Shown: positions 11,994 to 12,070 of the stretch, piece by piece
Position numbering within the stretch: position 1 is the first letter of the stretch
How the letters are laid out: each line of letters starts with the position of its first letter
NCBI GenBank assembly: GCA_030672545.1
Contig: DAOVGF010000062.1
Span: 1-12,070 of the forward strand
Direction: 5' to 3'
DNA from: Candidatus Aerophobota bacterium
GTDB taxonomy: Bacteria; Aerophobota; Aerophobia; Aerophobales; Aerophobaceae
Length of the DNA stretch: 12,070 nt
The notes under the pieces: generated by a model
Database searches by the model: none
The model's input: only the letters and a program-made list of their open reading frames with translations
What the model was told of the DNA's origin: nothing
Program-made: the position numbers and the translations under genes

Positions 11994-12024
11994 CCTTTTC
12001 GGCCTCACCGGACCGGCTTAAAGG
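11994..12024 (-). promoter_or_regulatory. PyrR-binding anti-antiterminator hairpin
   Basis: The leader RNA carries GGUCCGGUGAGGCC (12001-12014 on the minus strand). It matches the PyrR binding-loop consensus ARUCCNGNGAGGYU at 12 of 14 positions; the two differences are the first and last bases, changed together from A and U to G and C and so still able to pair. Flanking CCUUU and AAAGG form an outer stem. It starts about 11 nt downstream of the predicted transcription start. Confidence 0.8.
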
Positions 12025-12041
12025 ATATTTTTGGCAACGTC

Positions 12042-12069
12042 ATTATAGGTGAGAATTGAATTTTGTCAA
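12042..12069 (-). promoter_or_regulatory. pyr operon promoter
   Basis: On the minus strand perfect TTGACA (12064-12069), 16-bp spacer and perfect TATAAT (12042-12047). Transcription should start near 12035, giving a leader of about 170 nt before pyrR. Confidence 0.85.
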
Positions 12070-12070
12070 A

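Overview
The window is bacterial chromosome of moderate G+C, with short or overlapping gene junctions and sigma70-type promoters (several TTGACA boxes, 16-17 bp spacers). It combines a PyrR-type attenuator, a half-length CarB, a tandem NDK-like protein and several toxin-antitoxin genes. That points to an uncultivated, probably anaerobic lineage rather than a standard model organism, but I cannot name the phylum from sequence alone.

Left part (1-3385, minus strand): an arginine-biosynthesis operon argC - LysE-family exporter - argJ. Downstream of argJ is a small-peptide locus: a 26-residue hydrophobic peptide, a degenerate 9-bp tandem repeat that can encode a charged 26-residue peptide, and a second copy of the hydrophobic peptide gene that runs off the left edge.

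Middle (3386-6138, plus strand): an accessory island. It begins with gene-poor sequence carrying a REP-doublet (REPIN-like) palindrome. Next is a VapB/VapC toxin-antitoxin pair with a strong promoter and a palindromic operator candidate. After that comes a three-gene overlapping cassette: a membrane-anchored TIR protein, an unrecognised 93-residue protein and a second PIN-domain toxin. A twice-frameshifted remnant of a third PIN toxin closes the island.

Right of the island (6139-7302, plus) is a 387-residue protein built of two nucleoside-diphosphate-kinase-like halves; only the second retains the catalytic histidine. It converges on a pyrimidine operon on the minus strand (12070 down to 7356): pyrR - pyrB - pyrC - carB C-terminal half. 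The operon has a near-consensus promoter at the right edge and a leader with a recognisable PyrR-binding hairpin. A terminator hairpin follows whose 3' arm holds the Shine-Dalgarno sequence. PyrR, sensing UMP, would bind the leader and stop transcription, so ATCase, dihydroorotase and the CarB half are made only when pyrimidines are scarce. carA and the CarB N-terminal half are not in the window.

Spacers at three places carry degenerate copies of one octamer family (about TTGRGTCN), an unexplained repeat worth a genome-wide look.
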